From NCBI GenBank assembly GCA_023422775.1, contig JAFAGM010000142.1, positions 62,001-126,000 on the forward strand: 64,000 bases of DNA. The letters run 5' to 3'. This DNA is from Pseudomonadota bacterium. Lineage in GTDB: Bacteria > Pseudomonadota > Alphaproteobacteria > Rhizobiales > Xanthobacteraceae. The notes beneath the pieces are model-generated. The model was given only the letters and a program-made list of their open reading frames with translations. It was not told the origin of the DNA and searched no databases. The translations under genes were made by a program, and so were the position numbers. Below are positions 48,228 to 57,396 of the stretch, in pieces; the stretch's first letter is position 1; each line of letters begins with the position of its first letter.

Positions 48228-48758
48228 TCAGCCGATCTTCTTCAGTCCATTCTTGAAACGCGGCCCGTTGCGCTGGTAGGACTTTGCGGCACGCCCCATC
48301 GCCGCCGACTGCTCGGGCGTCAGCGTCCGGATCACGCGTGCGGGCGCGCCGATGATGAGGGAATATTCGGGATACTCCTTGCCCTCGGTAATGATCGAGC
48401 CCGCGCCAACGACGCTGCCGCGGCGGATGCGCGCGCCGTTCATGACGATCGAGCCCATTCCGACCAGCGAGTCGTCTTCGAGCGTGCAACCGTGGAGGAT
48501 CACGTTATGGCCGACCGTGCAGTTGGTGCCGATCACGAGCGGAAAGCCGGGGTCGGTGTGGCAAGCGCAATTGTCCTGCACGTTGGAGCCTTCGCCGATC
48601 TCGATCCATTCATTGTCGCCACGCAAAACCGCGCCGAACCAGACGCTGGCCGAATTCAGCAGACGCACTTTGCCGATCACGACGGCCGTATCCGCGATGA
48701 AGTAGCTGCCATCAGCGGGAAGTTCAGGTCCCTGCCCGTCGAGTTCGTAGATCGCCAT
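48228..48758 (-). CDS. Gamma carbonic anhydrase family protein
   Basis: 176 residues of left-handed beta helix hexapeptide repeats. Residues for the zinc site appear as CHTDPGFPLVIG ... VGHNVILHGC; an NxQD-type NVQDNCACHTD supplies the first histidine and VGHNVILHG the other two. The QxRxD motif is seen as LRGDNEWIEIG. Such trimeric proteins catalyse CO2 hydration or act as acyltransferase-like scaffolds. Ordinary housekeeping gene; start ATG at 48,758. Confidence 0.85.
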   Translation of the reverse strand: MAIYELDGQGPELPADGSYFIADTAVVIGKVRLLNSASVWFGAVLRGDNEWIEIGEGSNVQDNCACHTDPGFPLVIGTNCTVGHNVILHGCTLEDDSLVGMGSIVMNGARIRRGSVVGAGSIITEGKEYPEYSLIIGAPARVIRTLTPEQSAAMGRAAKSYQRNGPRFKNGLKKIG

Positions 48759-48859
48759 AGCAAAAAGGTCTCCGTTTATGGGGACCTTGGCATAGCCGCT
48801 GGCGCGTGATCAAGCGAACCGATATCTCCTGAAGAAGCAGCCCCCGAAGCAAGGCCGCC

Positions 48860-49189
48860 TCAGGCCAGGACGCCCGCGGCACGCAGCGTCATCAGGAAGA
48901 ACGTTCCGGACATCAGGCTCCAGAACCCTGCAAGCACGGTCGCCATCATGACGAACTCGAAGCGGCGGCGCTCGATCTTCGCGCCGCGCAGCGTGTTGCG
49001 CATGATGATGAAGGGAGCCGCGAAAACCAGAAACGGAACCGCGGCGAACGTGCTTGGCGCCACGCCTTCGCCGAGCAAGCCGAAGCCTGCCGGCCGCGCT
49101 GCCATCGCCTGATAGCCGCTGGCCAGGGCGCCGGCGATCGCAAAACCGATGCACAGGGCAAACAGTGAATTCAACGCATCGGGCGACAT
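48860..49189 (-). CDS. DUF6949-like membrane protein
   Basis: 109 residues with three or four hydrophobic segments (LFALCIGFAIAGALASGYQAM; FAAVPFLVFAAPFIIM; FEFVMMATVLAGFWSLMSGTFFLM). It is conserved in Rhizobiales as a small integral inner-membrane protein; I recognise the pattern but know no function. Start ATG at 49,189. Confidence 0.75.
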   Translation of the reverse strand: MSPDALNSLFALCIGFAIAGALASGYQAMAARPAGFGLLGEGVAPSTFAAVPFLVFAAPFIIMRNTLRGAKIERRRFEFVMMATVLAGFWSLMSGTFFLMTLRAAGVLA

Positions 49190-49419
49190 GAAACCATCCG
49201 CTATTCAACAAACCGCGCTCTGCTTTGGCAAAAACGTCGGCCAGCCGCCACCGTATCCTTAAGGAAAGGTTAACGGCGAAACGCGGTAATTCCGTTGGCG
49301 CATGGCTCGCGGCGCCCGGCGCCTCGCGAAATCGTGCAGAAATCCGGTCGCCCATGGCATATTCGCACGGTGATTCGGCGTCAGGCTGATCCAGCGGCGC
49401 TGCAACCGATGCTTTATTC

Positions 49420-50133
49420 ATGACCTTGCTTTCCACGGCCCAGCATATTGCCCGCGACACGCGCAAGGACCCGCGCTCGCACATCGTCCTGATCCTGACT
49501 GCGGCAACCATCGCCGCCGCAGCCGTTGCGCTGGTCGCCTATCTGCTGTGGCCGACCTGGGGAGCGCGGTCGGCCGATGGACCGTCGCGCCTGCCGGTCA
49601 GCGTCGGCGGTACCCTGTTCAACGTGCCGACATCGGCGGTCCGCCGCAAAGTCCAGCGCCATTCCGGTCCGCAGGAGCGCGTCGACCTCAGCTTCCTCTT
49701 CCCGTCGCTCGCACCGCCCGAGGCGCCGAAGCATGTCAGCGCCAACACGGTCGAGGAGAAGGTTCAGCCGATCGACCGGATATTCATATCGATTGCTGCC
49801 CATCACGACAGCCTCGCGCCCGACACGCGGGTCCGCACGATCTATCCGCGCTATCTCGACCAAAACTCGACGCTGGTGGACGACGGGTTGACGATGCGCG
49901 CGTTTCGCGACGGCTCGCCCTACGCCAATGAGGATCTGATCTCCGCGAGTGCGTCAGGCTTCAATGCACGCTGCACCCGCGACGGGCTGACGCCCGGCAT
50001 GTGCCTGAGCGAGACGCGCGTCGACGGCGCCGACCTGACGTTTCGCTTTCCACGGAGCTGGCTCGCGCAATGGCGCGACGTTGCAAGCGCAATCAACCGT
50101 CTGACGGCGCAGATGCAGGGACCGAGGGTTTAG
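49420..50133 (+). CDS. Hypothetical membrane-anchored protein (237 aa)
   Basis: An N-terminal basic region (DTRKDPRSH) and one membrane helix (IVLILTAATIAAAAVALVAYLLW) are followed by a periplasmic domain. The latter has VGGTLFNVPTSAVRRKVQRHSGPQERVDLSFLFPSL and ends FRFPRSWLAQWRDVASAIN. The pattern recurs in Rhizobiales as an uncharacterised protein. Two cysteines (NARCTRDG, PGMCLSET) could form a disulphide. Confidence 0.68.
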   Translation: MTLLSTAQHIARDTRKDPRSHIVLILTAATIAAAAVALVAYLLWPTWGARSADGPSRLPVSVGGTLFNVPTSAVRRKVQRHSGPQERVDLSFLFPSLAPPEAPKHVSANTVEEKVQPIDRIFISIAAHHDSLAPDTRVRTIYPRYLDQNSTLVDDGLTMRAFRDGSPYANEDLISASASGFNARCTRDGLTPGMCLSETRVDGADLTFRFPRSWLAQWRDVASAINRLTAQMQGPRV

Positions 50134-50160
50134 GCTTCACCACGAAACCCGGTGTTGGAC

Positions 50161-50312
50161 CTTATCCTGAGGAGCCGTAGCGGCGTCTCGAAGGATGAAT
50201 GGCGCACCGCACCAGCAGGGCCTCATGGTTCGAGACGGCGCGGAGCCTGTCATCGGGCCGCGCTACGCGCGGACCCGTTGGCGCCTCCTTGCCACGAGGG
50301 TTCGATGTTGCG
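50161..50312. repeat. Bradyrhizobium-type dispersed palindromic repeat
   Basis: CTTATCCTGAGGAGC ... GGCGTCTCGAAGGATGAA, then GGGCCTCATGGTTCGAGACG, a repeat of a kind scattered through Bradyrhizobium and related genomes between genes (recollection, not a search). Both halves carry inverted TCTCGAA/TTCGAGA words. Confidence 0.65.
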
Positions 50313-50316
50313 CAGC

Positions 50317-50547
50317 TTACCCGGCGTCAGCCAGATCTTCCTCGAGAATTGCCATCTGGAACTGGAAGGAACGATCATCGTCCTCGTCATCGACGAACAG
50401 CACGCCGATGAACTCCTCGCCGATATAGACCTCGGCGGAGTCGTCCTTCTTCGGGCGCGGCACGACGCGAATCCTGGGATTGCCGAATACGCGCTTGAGA
50501 TAGGCGTCGAGCTTCCTGACTTCCTGAACGTCCACGGCGGTCTCCAA
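50317..50547 (-). CDS. DUF3126 family protein
   Basis: 76 residues: VRKLDAYLKRVFGNPRIRVVPRPKKDDSAEVYIGEEFIGVLFVDDEDDDRSFQFQMAIL is the full DUF3126 sequence, a small alpha/beta protein of Alphaproteobacteria of unknown function. Common near cysE in Rhizobiales, as here (94 bases to the next gene). Confidence 0.88.
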   Translation of the reverse strand: METAVDVQEVRKLDAYLKRVFGNPRIRVVPRPKKDDSAEVYIGEEFIGVLFVDDEDDDRSFQFQMAILEEDLADAG

Positions 50548-50641
50548 TCGGATGAATGATTTTCCGGGAGGTTTTTAGGACGAGATGATGCAGTCCGCCA
50601 GCCGTAAGTTCACAAAGATAGCGGCAGAAAATAGTGGAAAA

Positions 50642-51469
50642 TCAAAGCCCGATAGCGTTGAGCATCTGATCCATGGTGCGTGACGGCTCCGCGCAGCCGG
50701 CCTCGCCGACAATCTTGGCCGGAACGCCTGCCACCGTGACATTGTGCGGCACCGGTTTGACCACCACCGAGCCTGCAGCGATACGCGCGCAATGGCCGAT
50801 CTCGATATTGCCGAGAATCTTCGCGCCCGCCCCGATCAGCACGCCATGGCGAATCTTCGGATGGCGATCCTCGTTCTCCTTGCCGGTACCGCCGAGCGTG
50901 ACACCGTGCAGGATCGAAACGTCGTCCTCGATCACCGCAGTCTCGCCGCAGACGAAGCCGGTCGCATGATCGAGGAAAATGCCGCGGCCGATCACGGCGG
51001 CGGGATTGATGTCGGTCTGAAACACCGCCGATGATCGGCTCTGCAGATAATAGGCAAAATCCTTGCGGCCCTTCCTGTAGAGCCAGTGCGCCAGCCGATG
51101 GGTCTGCAGGGCGTGGAAGCCCTTGAAGTAGAGCAGCGGATCGATGAAGCGCGAAGTTGCGGGATCGCGGTCGTAGACGGCGACCAGATCGGCGCGGAAA
51201 GCGTTGCCGAGATCGGGATCGTCGCGCAGTGCCTCGTCATAGGTCTGGCGGATCAGATCGCCCGAGAGTGCCGAATGATCGAGCCGCTCGGCGATCCGGT
51301 GGATCACCGAATCCTCCAGCCGATCATGATGCAGCACGGTCGAATAGATGAAGGAGGCCAGTTCGGGCTCGCGGCGGACGATATCCTCGGCCTCGTTTCG
51401 CACGCGATCCCAGATCGGATCGAGCGCGGCCAGTTTCGAACCCTGCGGATTGACCTGATGCACTGCCAT
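50642..51469 (-). CDS. cysE: Serine O-acetyltransferase
   Basis: 275 residues: an N-terminal helical half (DPIWDRVRNEAEDIVRREPELASFIYSTVLHHDRLED) and a C-terminal hexapeptide-repeat half with FLDHATGFVCGETAVIEDDVSILHGVTLGGTGKEN and RHPKIRHGVLIGAGAKILGNIEIG. The His-Asp pair DHATG and the HGVTLGG turn are typical CysE active-site features. It makes O-acetylserine from serine and acetyl-CoA, the first step of cysteine synthesis, in the cytoplasm. Downstream DUF3126 gene on the same strand. Confidence 0.92.
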   Translation of the reverse strand: MAVHQVNPQGSKLAALDPIWDRVRNEAEDIVRREPELASFIYSTVLHHDRLEDSVIHRIAERLDHSALSGDLIRQTYDEALRDDPDLGNAFRADLVAVYDRDPATSRFIDPLLYFKGFHALQTHRLAHWLYRKGRKDFAYYLQSRSSAVFQTDINPAAVIGRGIFLDHATGFVCGETAVIEDDVSILHGVTLGGTGKENEDRHPKIRHGVLIGAGAKILGNIEIGHCARIAAGSVVVKPVPHNVTVAGVPAKIVGEAGCAEPSRTMDQMLNAIGL

Positions 51470-51671
51470 CGGCGTTCTCTCGTTTTGCGCTCGCGATTTC
51501 GCTCGTTTAATGGATATTATAGCACGGCGGGCCGAATTTTGTCCCGCTCAGGCGCCCGGCATATGATCCCCGGCGGCCCCTCGGGTTTGTTCAAAGTGGT
51601 CAGCGAATTCCGGAAATCAAGCCATTTGAGGTCCGACTATTGGTGAATTTCGGCCGGCCTCCAGTTCCCGG

Positions 51672-53069
51672 ATGCTGGGCCTGATGGGGGGAAGTCACAT
51701 CAGCACGCAAACCTTGAGTGCGCGGGCCGCGGACGCGCGCGCGGCCTGGGTCGCCGCCATCGTCATCCCGCTGATGCTGCTGGCCCCGGCCCTGTGGAAC
51801 GGCTACCCCCTGCTCCAATGGGATACCGGCGGCTATCTGGCGCGGTGGTATGAAGGCTACCTGGTGCCGAGCCGCTCCACGGCGTTCGGCCTTTATCTCC
51901 ATTTTGGCGAAGATTCGAGCTTCTGGATCAATCTCGGTGTCCAGGCGCTGGCAACGCTGTGGATCCTGCAGCTGACGCTGCGCGTGCTGGGCATGAACCA
52001 GCCATTGCGGCTGCTGGCCATCGGCGTCGTGCTGAGCGTGACCACCTCGCTGCCCTGGCTTGCGAGCATACTCCTGACCGACATCTTCGCCGGGTTGTCC
52101 GTGCTGGCGCTCTTCATCCTGACCGCGTGCGGCGACAAAACCTCGACACCGGAAAAATGCCTGCTGTTCGTATTGACGGCGTTCGCCGCATCGTCGCACA
52201 GCGCGACGCTTGGCGTGCTGCTCGGGCTGTGTTGCGTCGGCTGGATCGCGCTCCCGTTCCTGCGTGAGCGGATTTCCGTTGCCGGCCTGGCGCAGGGCAG
52301 CCTGACGATCGTGGCTGGCGCCGCAATCCTGCTGTCCACGAATTTCGCGTTGTCGGGACAACTGGCATGGACGCCCGGCGGTTACGGCGTCGCGTTCGGG
52401 CGCATGCTGCAGGATGGCATCGTCGCGCAGTACCTGCGCGATCATTGCCCGCACCAGAAGCTGAAACTGTGCCCCTATCGGGATCAGCTTCCCGCCACGG
52501 CGGACCAGTTCCTGTGGGGCAACAGCATGTTCAACACGCTCGGCCGCTTCAAGGGAATGAACGACGAGATGAGCTTCATCGTGCTGCGCTCGCTCGCCGA
52601 GTACCCGGCCTGGCAGGCCCGGGCGGCGGCTACCGGCACCGCGCAACAACTGGTCCACGTCGCGACCGGCGAAGGCACCGATGGCTGGCTCGGCCACACC
52701 TACGGTATCATCGAGCGCTTTATTCCGACCCAGGTAAAGCCGATGCGCGCGGCACAGCAGCAGCGCTGGCATTTCGACTTCACCACGATCAACTACATCC
52801 ACGTCCCGGTCGCGCTCGGCTCGATGCTGCTTGTCGCAATGCTGTTCGGCTACGGGCTCGTCCGCCGGCGGCTCGATCGGATCACGCTGCTCGCCGGGAC
52901 GGTCTCGTTCGCCATGCTCGGCAACGCCTTCATCTGCGCCGTCATCTCCGGCCCGCATGATCGTTACGGCGCGCGGATGGCGTGGCTTGCGACCATGGTG
53001 GTGCTGATCGCGGCAATCAGGCTTGTCACGGGCGAGAACGCCGCGCCCGACCGCTCACCGCCGCCGTGA
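51672..53069 (+). CDS. Multi-pass membrane protein of unknown function
   Basis: 465 residues with about nine to ten hydrophobic segments, e.g. AAWVAAIVIPLMLLAPALWNG, LLAIGVVLSVTTSLPWLASILLT, IFAGLSVLALFILTACG and VPVALGSMLLVAMLFGYGLV. The WDTGGY segment after the first helix recalls the acidic loop of GT-C-type membrane enzymes, but I cannot name a family. The ATG at 51,672 is used; ATG at 51,684 is an alternative. Convergent with the hydrolase gene, overlapping its 3-prime end by 15 bases. Confidence 0.7.
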   Translation: MLGLMGGSHISTQTLSARAADARAAWVAAIVIPLMLLAPALWNGYPLLQWDTGGYLARWYEGYLVPSRSTAFGLYLHFGEDSSFWINLGVQALATLWILQLTLRVLGMNQPLRLLAIGVVLSVTTSLPWLASILLTDIFAGLSVLALFILTACGDKTSTPEKCLLFVLTAFAASSHSATLGVLLGLCCVGWIALPFLRERISVAGLAQGSLTIVAGAAILLSTNFALSGQLAWTPGGYGVAFGRMLQDGIVAQYLRDHCPHQKLKLCPYRDQLPATADQFLWGNSMFNTLGRFKGMNDEMSFIVLRSLAEYPAWQARAAATGTAQQLVHVATGEGTDGWLGHTYGIIERFIPTQVKPMRAAQQQRWHFDFTTINYIHVPVALGSMLLVAMLFGYGLVRRRLDRITLLAGTVSFAMLGNAFICAVISGPHDRYGARMAWLATMVVLIAAIRLVTGENAAPDRSPPP

Positions 53070-53819
53070 CAGGAAATCGGTGACGCCGGCCTTGTAGACC
53101 TTGTCGCCGACCGCGCGCATATGATCGCGGTTCGGGATGTCGAGCACCTCGGCGCCCGGGATAATTTTTGCAAGCGCCTGCGCCGAACCCGCGATCTCGT
53201 CCTTGCTGCCGACCGCGATCAGGACCGGCACACCGATGTCGGCGGCTTCCTCTCGCGTCATCAGACGACGCGATCCGCGCAGGCAGGCCGCGAGCGCACG
53301 GCGGTCGGAGCGGGTCTGTTCGGCGAAAGCGCGAAATGTTCGCCCCACCGGATCGGTGACGTCCTCCAGTGACGGCGCCTCCAGCGCCGCGGCGACATTT
53401 TCGCCGGGCCCGCCGCCCTCGATCAGGCCGATACCGATGCCGCCGAGGATCGCCGAGCGCAGCCGCTGCGGCTGTTCGCGCGCCAGCACCGCCGTCATCC
53501 GCGAGCCCAGCGAATAGCCCATGATATCGGCGCGCGCGATGGCGAGGTGATCCAGCAGCGCGATGACATCGTTCGCCATGATGCCGATCTCGTATTGCGC
53601 GGAATCGTAGAGCTTGCTGGAATCGCCGTGACCGCGATTGTCGAGCGCGATCACGCGCCGGCCATCTTTCTTCAGGTCGGAGACCCAGGTCGGATAGACC
53701 CAGTTGACGTTCTTGCTCGAGGCAAAACCGTGCACGAGAATGATCGGATCGCCCTCGCCTTCGTCAAGATAGGCAATTTCGACATCGCCGTTGTGAAAAC
53801 TCGGCATCGACAGTTCCAT
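53055..53819 (-). CDS. Alpha/beta hydrolase
   Basis: About 254 residues: VHGFASSKNVNWVYPTW (oxyanion region), RVIALDNRGHGDSSK, and GYSLGSRMTA as the nucleophile elbow (G-x-S-x-G, Ser near residue 106). The acid lies in AVGSKDEIAG and the histidine in NRDHMRAVGD. Substrate unknown; similar enzymes are esterases or C-C hydrolases. ATG at 53,819 is used; ATG at 53,807 has a better GGAA upstream and would shorten it by four residues. The frame extends far upstream, but only antisense to other DNA. Confidence 0.8.
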   Translation of the reverse strand: MELSMPSFHNGDVEIAYLDEGEGDPIILVHGFASSKNVNWVYPTWVSDLKKDGRRVIALDNRGHGDSSKLYDSAQYEIGIMANDVIALLDHLAIARADIMGYSLGSRMTAVLAREQPQRLRSAILGGIGIGLIEGGGPGENVAAALEAPSLEDVTDPVGRTFRAFAEQTRSDRRALAACLRGSRRLMTREEAADIGVPVLIAVGSKDEIAGSAQALAKIIPGAEVLDIPNRDHMRAVGDKVYKAGVTDFLSRRR

Positions 53820-53869
53820 TTGTTGGGGATCGGAATTGGCGACTTGCAACCGCAAGTCAGCCTCGAAGT

Positions 53870-55066
53870 CTAGCCCTGCGCGACAGTGCCTGCCAGAGCG
53901 GTGCCCTGTGGCAGGCGCGCTGCCGCAGCCTGCAACCGCAGGCGCCGCGCCTTCTTGCGGCGCAGCCAGGCCATGGTTGCCCGTTCCGTGGTCGCCTTGA
54001 TCGACGACAGGAAACCGAACAGCGCCAGCAACGCGCCGAATACCCACATCGTCAGATTGAAGGCGCCGGTCGCCAGCAGCAGCGCACCGCGGCCAAGCGT
54101 CTTCAGAATGGCGCGGGTCTGGCCGCCCTTGGATTCCGCCAGCCGCGCCGCGCGAGCAACGTCCTTCGGCCCTTGCGCAATGCGCAGCGTATCGAGCGCG
54201 CCGCGAGTGCCGGCCTTCTCACCGACGCGTCCGACGTCTTTCGCCAGCCGCACCAGCGCACCGGCCTTCTCGGCACGGAACGCCGCCTTGATCGCGCTGA
54301 CGGTCTCGCCCGGCCGCAGCACCGAGCTCTTTGCAACCGCCTGCTGCAGCACCGGCGCATCGACGACTTCGCGCGCCGAACGTCCGGCCCATTGCGTCAG
54401 CCCCTCGCCCAGACGGCCGACCTTGCGGGCTCCCTTGACCATGCTCAGGCCGGCGCGCACCGGGCCGACGCCGCCAACGGTCACATAGGTCGCCGCCGTC
54501 ACCGCCAGTCCGACCGTTGCAAGGCCGAGCACCAGCCGGTCCACATCCTCGCCCGTTGCCAGATGCTTGCCCTCGCGGACGATGTCCCTGATGTCGCCGT
54601 ACACGAAGAGATCGCCGGCGACCGTGCCCGAGAGGCTTGCGAGATCGTCGGCGTTGCCGGTCACGAGACCGGTGGCAAAGCGCCTTGCCATATCCGACGT
54701 CGAGTTCGCTTCCGTGACCGCATCTCCGACGCGCTTCGACAGTTCCTCGCTGACGGCGATGCCTCTGTCGCGCGCCAGTTCGACGAAGCTTGCGGCGAGG
54801 TCGGCATCATTGGCCGCCAGCGCCGCCTCGATATTCTCGGCGACCAGCCCGGGGTTGTTCCGCAGGGCAGAATTGAGCTGCAGATCGGCGAGTTGGGCCG
54901 GCTCCTCCTGCGCTGCCAGAATGGCGCCGGCATCGCGGGCATGCGGCCACAGCACCGCGCACGCGGCCGCGCTGAGCGCCATGCAAGCGACAGCCATCGC
55001 CAGGACTGAACCGAGCCGCAACCGCCTCATCCGGGAAAATCCACCATCCTTGACATCCCTCAACAT
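53870..55066 (-). CDS. Conserved Rhizobiales membrane protein of unknown function
   Basis: 398 residues. An N-terminal membrane segment (LGSVLAMAVACMALSAAACAVLW) is followed by an acidic, alanine-rich helical part (NNPGLVAENIEAALAANDADLAASFVEL). A middle segment has VGLAVTAATYVTVGGVGPVRAGLSMVKGARKVGRL, then LGRGALLLATGAFNLTMWVFGALLALFGFL, and a strongly basic C-terminus (LRRKKARRLRLQ). I recognise the pattern from Bradyrhizobium genomes but know no function. Fifty bases upstream of the hydrolase, on the same strand. Confidence 0.72.
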   Translation of the reverse strand: MLRDVKDGGFSRMRRLRLGSVLAMAVACMALSAAACAVLWPHARDAGAILAAQEEPAQLADLQLNSALRNNPGLVAENIEAALAANDADLAASFVELARDRGIAVSEELSKRVGDAVTEANSTSDMARRFATGLVTGNADDLASLSGTVAGDLFVYGDIRDIVREGKHLATGEDVDRLVLGLATVGLAVTAATYVTVGGVGPVRAGLSMVKGARKVGRLGEGLTQWAGRSAREVVDAPVLQQAVAKSSVLRPGETVSAIKAAFRAEKAGALVRLAKDVGRVGEKAGTRGALDTLRIAQGPKDVARAARLAESKGGQTRAILKTLGRGALLLATGAFNLTMWVFGALLALFGFLSSIKATTERATMAWLRRKKARRLRLQAAAARLPQGTALAGTVAQG

Positions 55067-55316
55067 GGTGTGCCGCTTTTAGGACACAACTGCTCCGACG
55101 AAAGAAGGTGCCCCGACGAAAGAAGGGCTTCTCTCCGACGACAAGATTGTGTCGAATTTGCATGAGCCAATGAGGGGGAGACTTCCAGGAATCCGGGCCC
55201 CGGGAATTCTGAAGGGCTCTAGGAATCATCTTTACCCGCCAGTATGGTGCGCGGCGTTCCGGGCGCCCGCGCCGTGTTGATTGCGTCCGCCCGCCGTTGC
55301 TATCCAAGGTGAAGCT

Positions 55317-55562
55317 ATGTCTGACCATGTCGTCCCGCATTTCCACAACGACGCCGGGGTCTCGGTAATCGAGATCGGCTCGCAGGAATTCATGTGCGTG
55401 GGCGCCAATCCTCCGTTCGATCACCCGCATGTGTTTCTCGATCTCGGCAACGACAACGAGATCATCTGCCCGTATTGCTCGACGCTGTACCGTTTTGCCG
55501 CGGACCTTGCCGCCGGCGAAGCCCGGCCGCCCGAATGCGTCCTGAAGGACAAGGCCGCCTGA
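55317..55562 (+). CDS. Zinc-finger domain protein (zf-CHCC / NDUFS6-like)
   Basis: 81 residues: SQEFMCVGANPPFDHPHVFLDLGNDNEIICPYCSTLYRF supplies C-x...H-x...C-x-x-C, the four zinc ligands of the CHCC family related to the complex I subunit NDUFS6. In Alphaproteobacteria such proteins are near respiratory or FAD enzymes. The ATG at 55,317 is used; a longer frame from 55,281 adds 12 residues. Eight bases upstream of the FAD monooxygenase. Confidence 0.85.
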   Translation: MSDHVVPHFHNDAGVSVIEIGSQEFMCVGANPPFDHPHVFLDLGNDNEIICPYCSTLYRFAADLAAGEARPPECVLKDKAA

Positions 55563-55569
55563 CCGGTCG

Positions 55570-56772
55570 GTGGCGGTCGCGCGCACCATCATCGTTGCTG
55601 GTGCCGGGATCGGGGGACTGACCGCGGCGCTTGCGCTTGCGGTTCGCGGCTTTCGCGTCGTCGTTTTGGAAAAGGCAGAGCGGCTGGAGGAAGCCGGTGC
55701 CGGCTTGCAGCTTTCGCCCAACGCCAGCCGCATCCTGGTCGAACTCGGCCTGCAGCCGAGGCTCGCCTCCCGCGCCGTCACGCCCGACGCCATCAACATC
55801 GTTAGCGCACGCGCAGGGGGTGAAATCGCCCGCCTGCCGCTCGGCGAAGCCGCCAGCCGGCGCGCCGGCGCGCCCTATTGGGTGGTGCATCGTGCCGATC
55901 TGCAAGCCGCGCTGCAGGCCCAGGTCAACGAAAATCCCGACATCGAGTTGCGGCTCGGCTGCCAGTTCGAGGACGTAGCGTCGCACGCCAGAGGGCTGAC
56001 CGTAGTTCAGCGTCGCGGCAATGACCGGCAGTCGGAACTGGCGACGGCGCTGATCGGCGCCGACGGCATCTGGTCGGCGGTCCGCAATCATCTGTTCCCG
56101 GGGGTGCAGCCGCAATTCTCCGGCCTGATCGCCTGGCGCGGGACGCTCGATGCGACCACGCTGCCGCGCGAATATACCGCCCCGCGCGTGCAACTCTGGA
56201 TGGGACCGGATGCGCATCTCGTCGCCTACCCGATATCCGGCGCGAAACAGATCAACGTCGTCGCCATCGTGCCGGGAACGTGGAACCGGCCGGGCTGGAG
56301 CGCGCACGGCGACGCCAACGACATCAAGGGCGCGTTCGCCTCGCGACGCTGGCCCGCGACCGCGCGGATGCTGGTCGGCGCCGTCGACGAGTGGCGGCGG
56401 TGGGCGCTGTTTACGCTGCCCGACCTCGCTGAATGGAGTAGCGGCGCCATAGCCCTTCTGGGTGACGCGGCGCATGCGATGCTGCCGTTCGCCGCGCAGG
56501 GCGCCGGAATGGCGATCGAGGACGCCGCCGTGCTCGCCGGATGTCTCGGCCAGAGCACCGGCGACAACAGCGCCGAGATCCCGGCCGCCCTGAAGCGCTA
56601 CAGCGGGCTGCGGCGCGGCCGCGTGATGCGGGTACAGCGCACTGCCCGGCAACAGGGGCGCATCTATCATCTCACCGGGCCGTTGGCGCTGGCGCGCGAC
56701 CTTGCCATCACGGCGATGGGCCCGCAGCGCATGCTGGCGCGGCAGGACTGGATCTACGACTGGCGGGCCTAG
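55570..56772 (+). CDS. FAD-dependent monooxygenase (salicylate hydroxylase-like)
   Basis: 400 residues: FAD-binding VAGAGIGGLTAALALAVRGFRVVVLEKAE at the start, the DG motif in LIGADGIWSAVRNHLFP, and GDAAHAMLPFAAQGAGMAIEDAAVLA in the C-terminal half. These are the three landmarks of class A flavin monooxygenases (salicylate 1-hydroxylase, 3-hydroxybenzoate 6-hydroxylase type). It hydroxylates an aromatic or related ring using NAD(P)H and O2. GTG start at 55,570. Coupled to the CHCC zinc protein upstream. Confidence 0.85.
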   Translation: MAVARTIIVAGAGIGGLTAALALAVRGFRVVVLEKAERLEEAGAGLQLSPNASRILVELGLQPRLASRAVTPDAINIVSARAGGEIARLPLGEAASRRAGAPYWVVHRADLQAALQAQVNENPDIELRLGCQFEDVASHARGLTVVQRRGNDRQSELATALIGADGIWSAVRNHLFPGVQPQFSGLIAWRGTLDATTLPREYTAPRVQLWMGPDAHLVAYPISGAKQINVVAIVPGTWNRPGWSAHGDANDIKGAFASRRWPATARMLVGAVDEWRRWALFTLPDLAEWSSGAIALLGDAAHAMLPFAAQGAGMAIEDAAVLAGCLGQSTGDNSAEIPAALKRYSGLRRGRVMRVQRTARQQGRIYHLTGPLALARDLAITAMGPQRMLARQDWIYDWRA

Positions 56773-56783
56773 ACAGAAGCCGC

Positions 56784-57224
56784 TTAATTCGCCCCGGCGG
56801 CCTTCGACCGGCCGCCCCTGACAGGAGCAGGCTTGATCGTGGGCGGCGTCGGCGCCGCCGCGTTGGGATCAGGTTTGGCATCCTGGCACCGGCTTTTCCG
56901 CCAGGCTTCCTCGGCCAGTTTCGTCTGTCCGCGCACCGCAATGTAGTCATTGCGGTAGGCAACTTCCGCCACCACGGAGCCTCCGACGCCGGTTTCGGCC
57001 TTCGTCATCAACCCCTGCAGTTCCGCGGCGCGAGCCGCGAGCGTCTTGCGTTCGCTCTCGAGTTGCTTGCAATCGTAGAGGTCGTATCTGGCGGGATCGA
57101 CGAACGCCGGGGAAATCGTCTCGCCCATCTGGGCACAACCCGACATGCCGGTCCCGAGCGCGAGCAACGCCAGCGCAGCAAGGCTGTGCGGAAATAGACG
57201 GCGATCGGACAGAATCAGGGGCAT
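56784..57224 (-). CDS. Putative lipoprotein (146 aa)
   Basis: A signal region RRLFPHSLAALALLALGTGMSGC ends in a lipobox cysteine at about residue 30. The mature part has a DLYDCKQLESERKTLAARAAELQGLMTKAETG helix, then proline-rich repeats (APTPPTIKPAPVRGG). The pattern is widespread in Bradyrhizobium as a twin-cysteine lipoprotein of unknown function. Start ATG at 57,224; the longer frame to 57,245 adds seven residues. Confidence 0.75.
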   Translation of the reverse strand: MPLILSDRRLFPHSLAALALLALGTGMSGCAQMGETISPAFVDPARYDLYDCKQLESERKTLAARAAELQGLMTKAETGVGGSVVAEVAYRNDYIAVRGQTKLAEEAWRKSRCQDAKPDPNAAAPTPPTIKPAPVRGGRSKAAGAN

Positions 57225-57396
57225 CGGACCTTCGTAGGCAGACAATGTTGAGATTGCCTAAAGCAGCCGCCGGTGTCGGCATTGAGGCTTTGCTTTGGCG
57301 CGCGCGCTCGGTAAAGGAAGGAACGCAGCCGGGCCGGACACTACCCCAATTCCATTTCTCCGGTAAACGCGCTAAGTATTTGATTTGGTAGCCGAA

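Noticed and set aside
53055..54047. The 330-residue reading of the hydrolase
   Set aside because: The first about 76 residues are not protein-like and overlap another gene; the hydrolase starts at 53,819 or 53,807.
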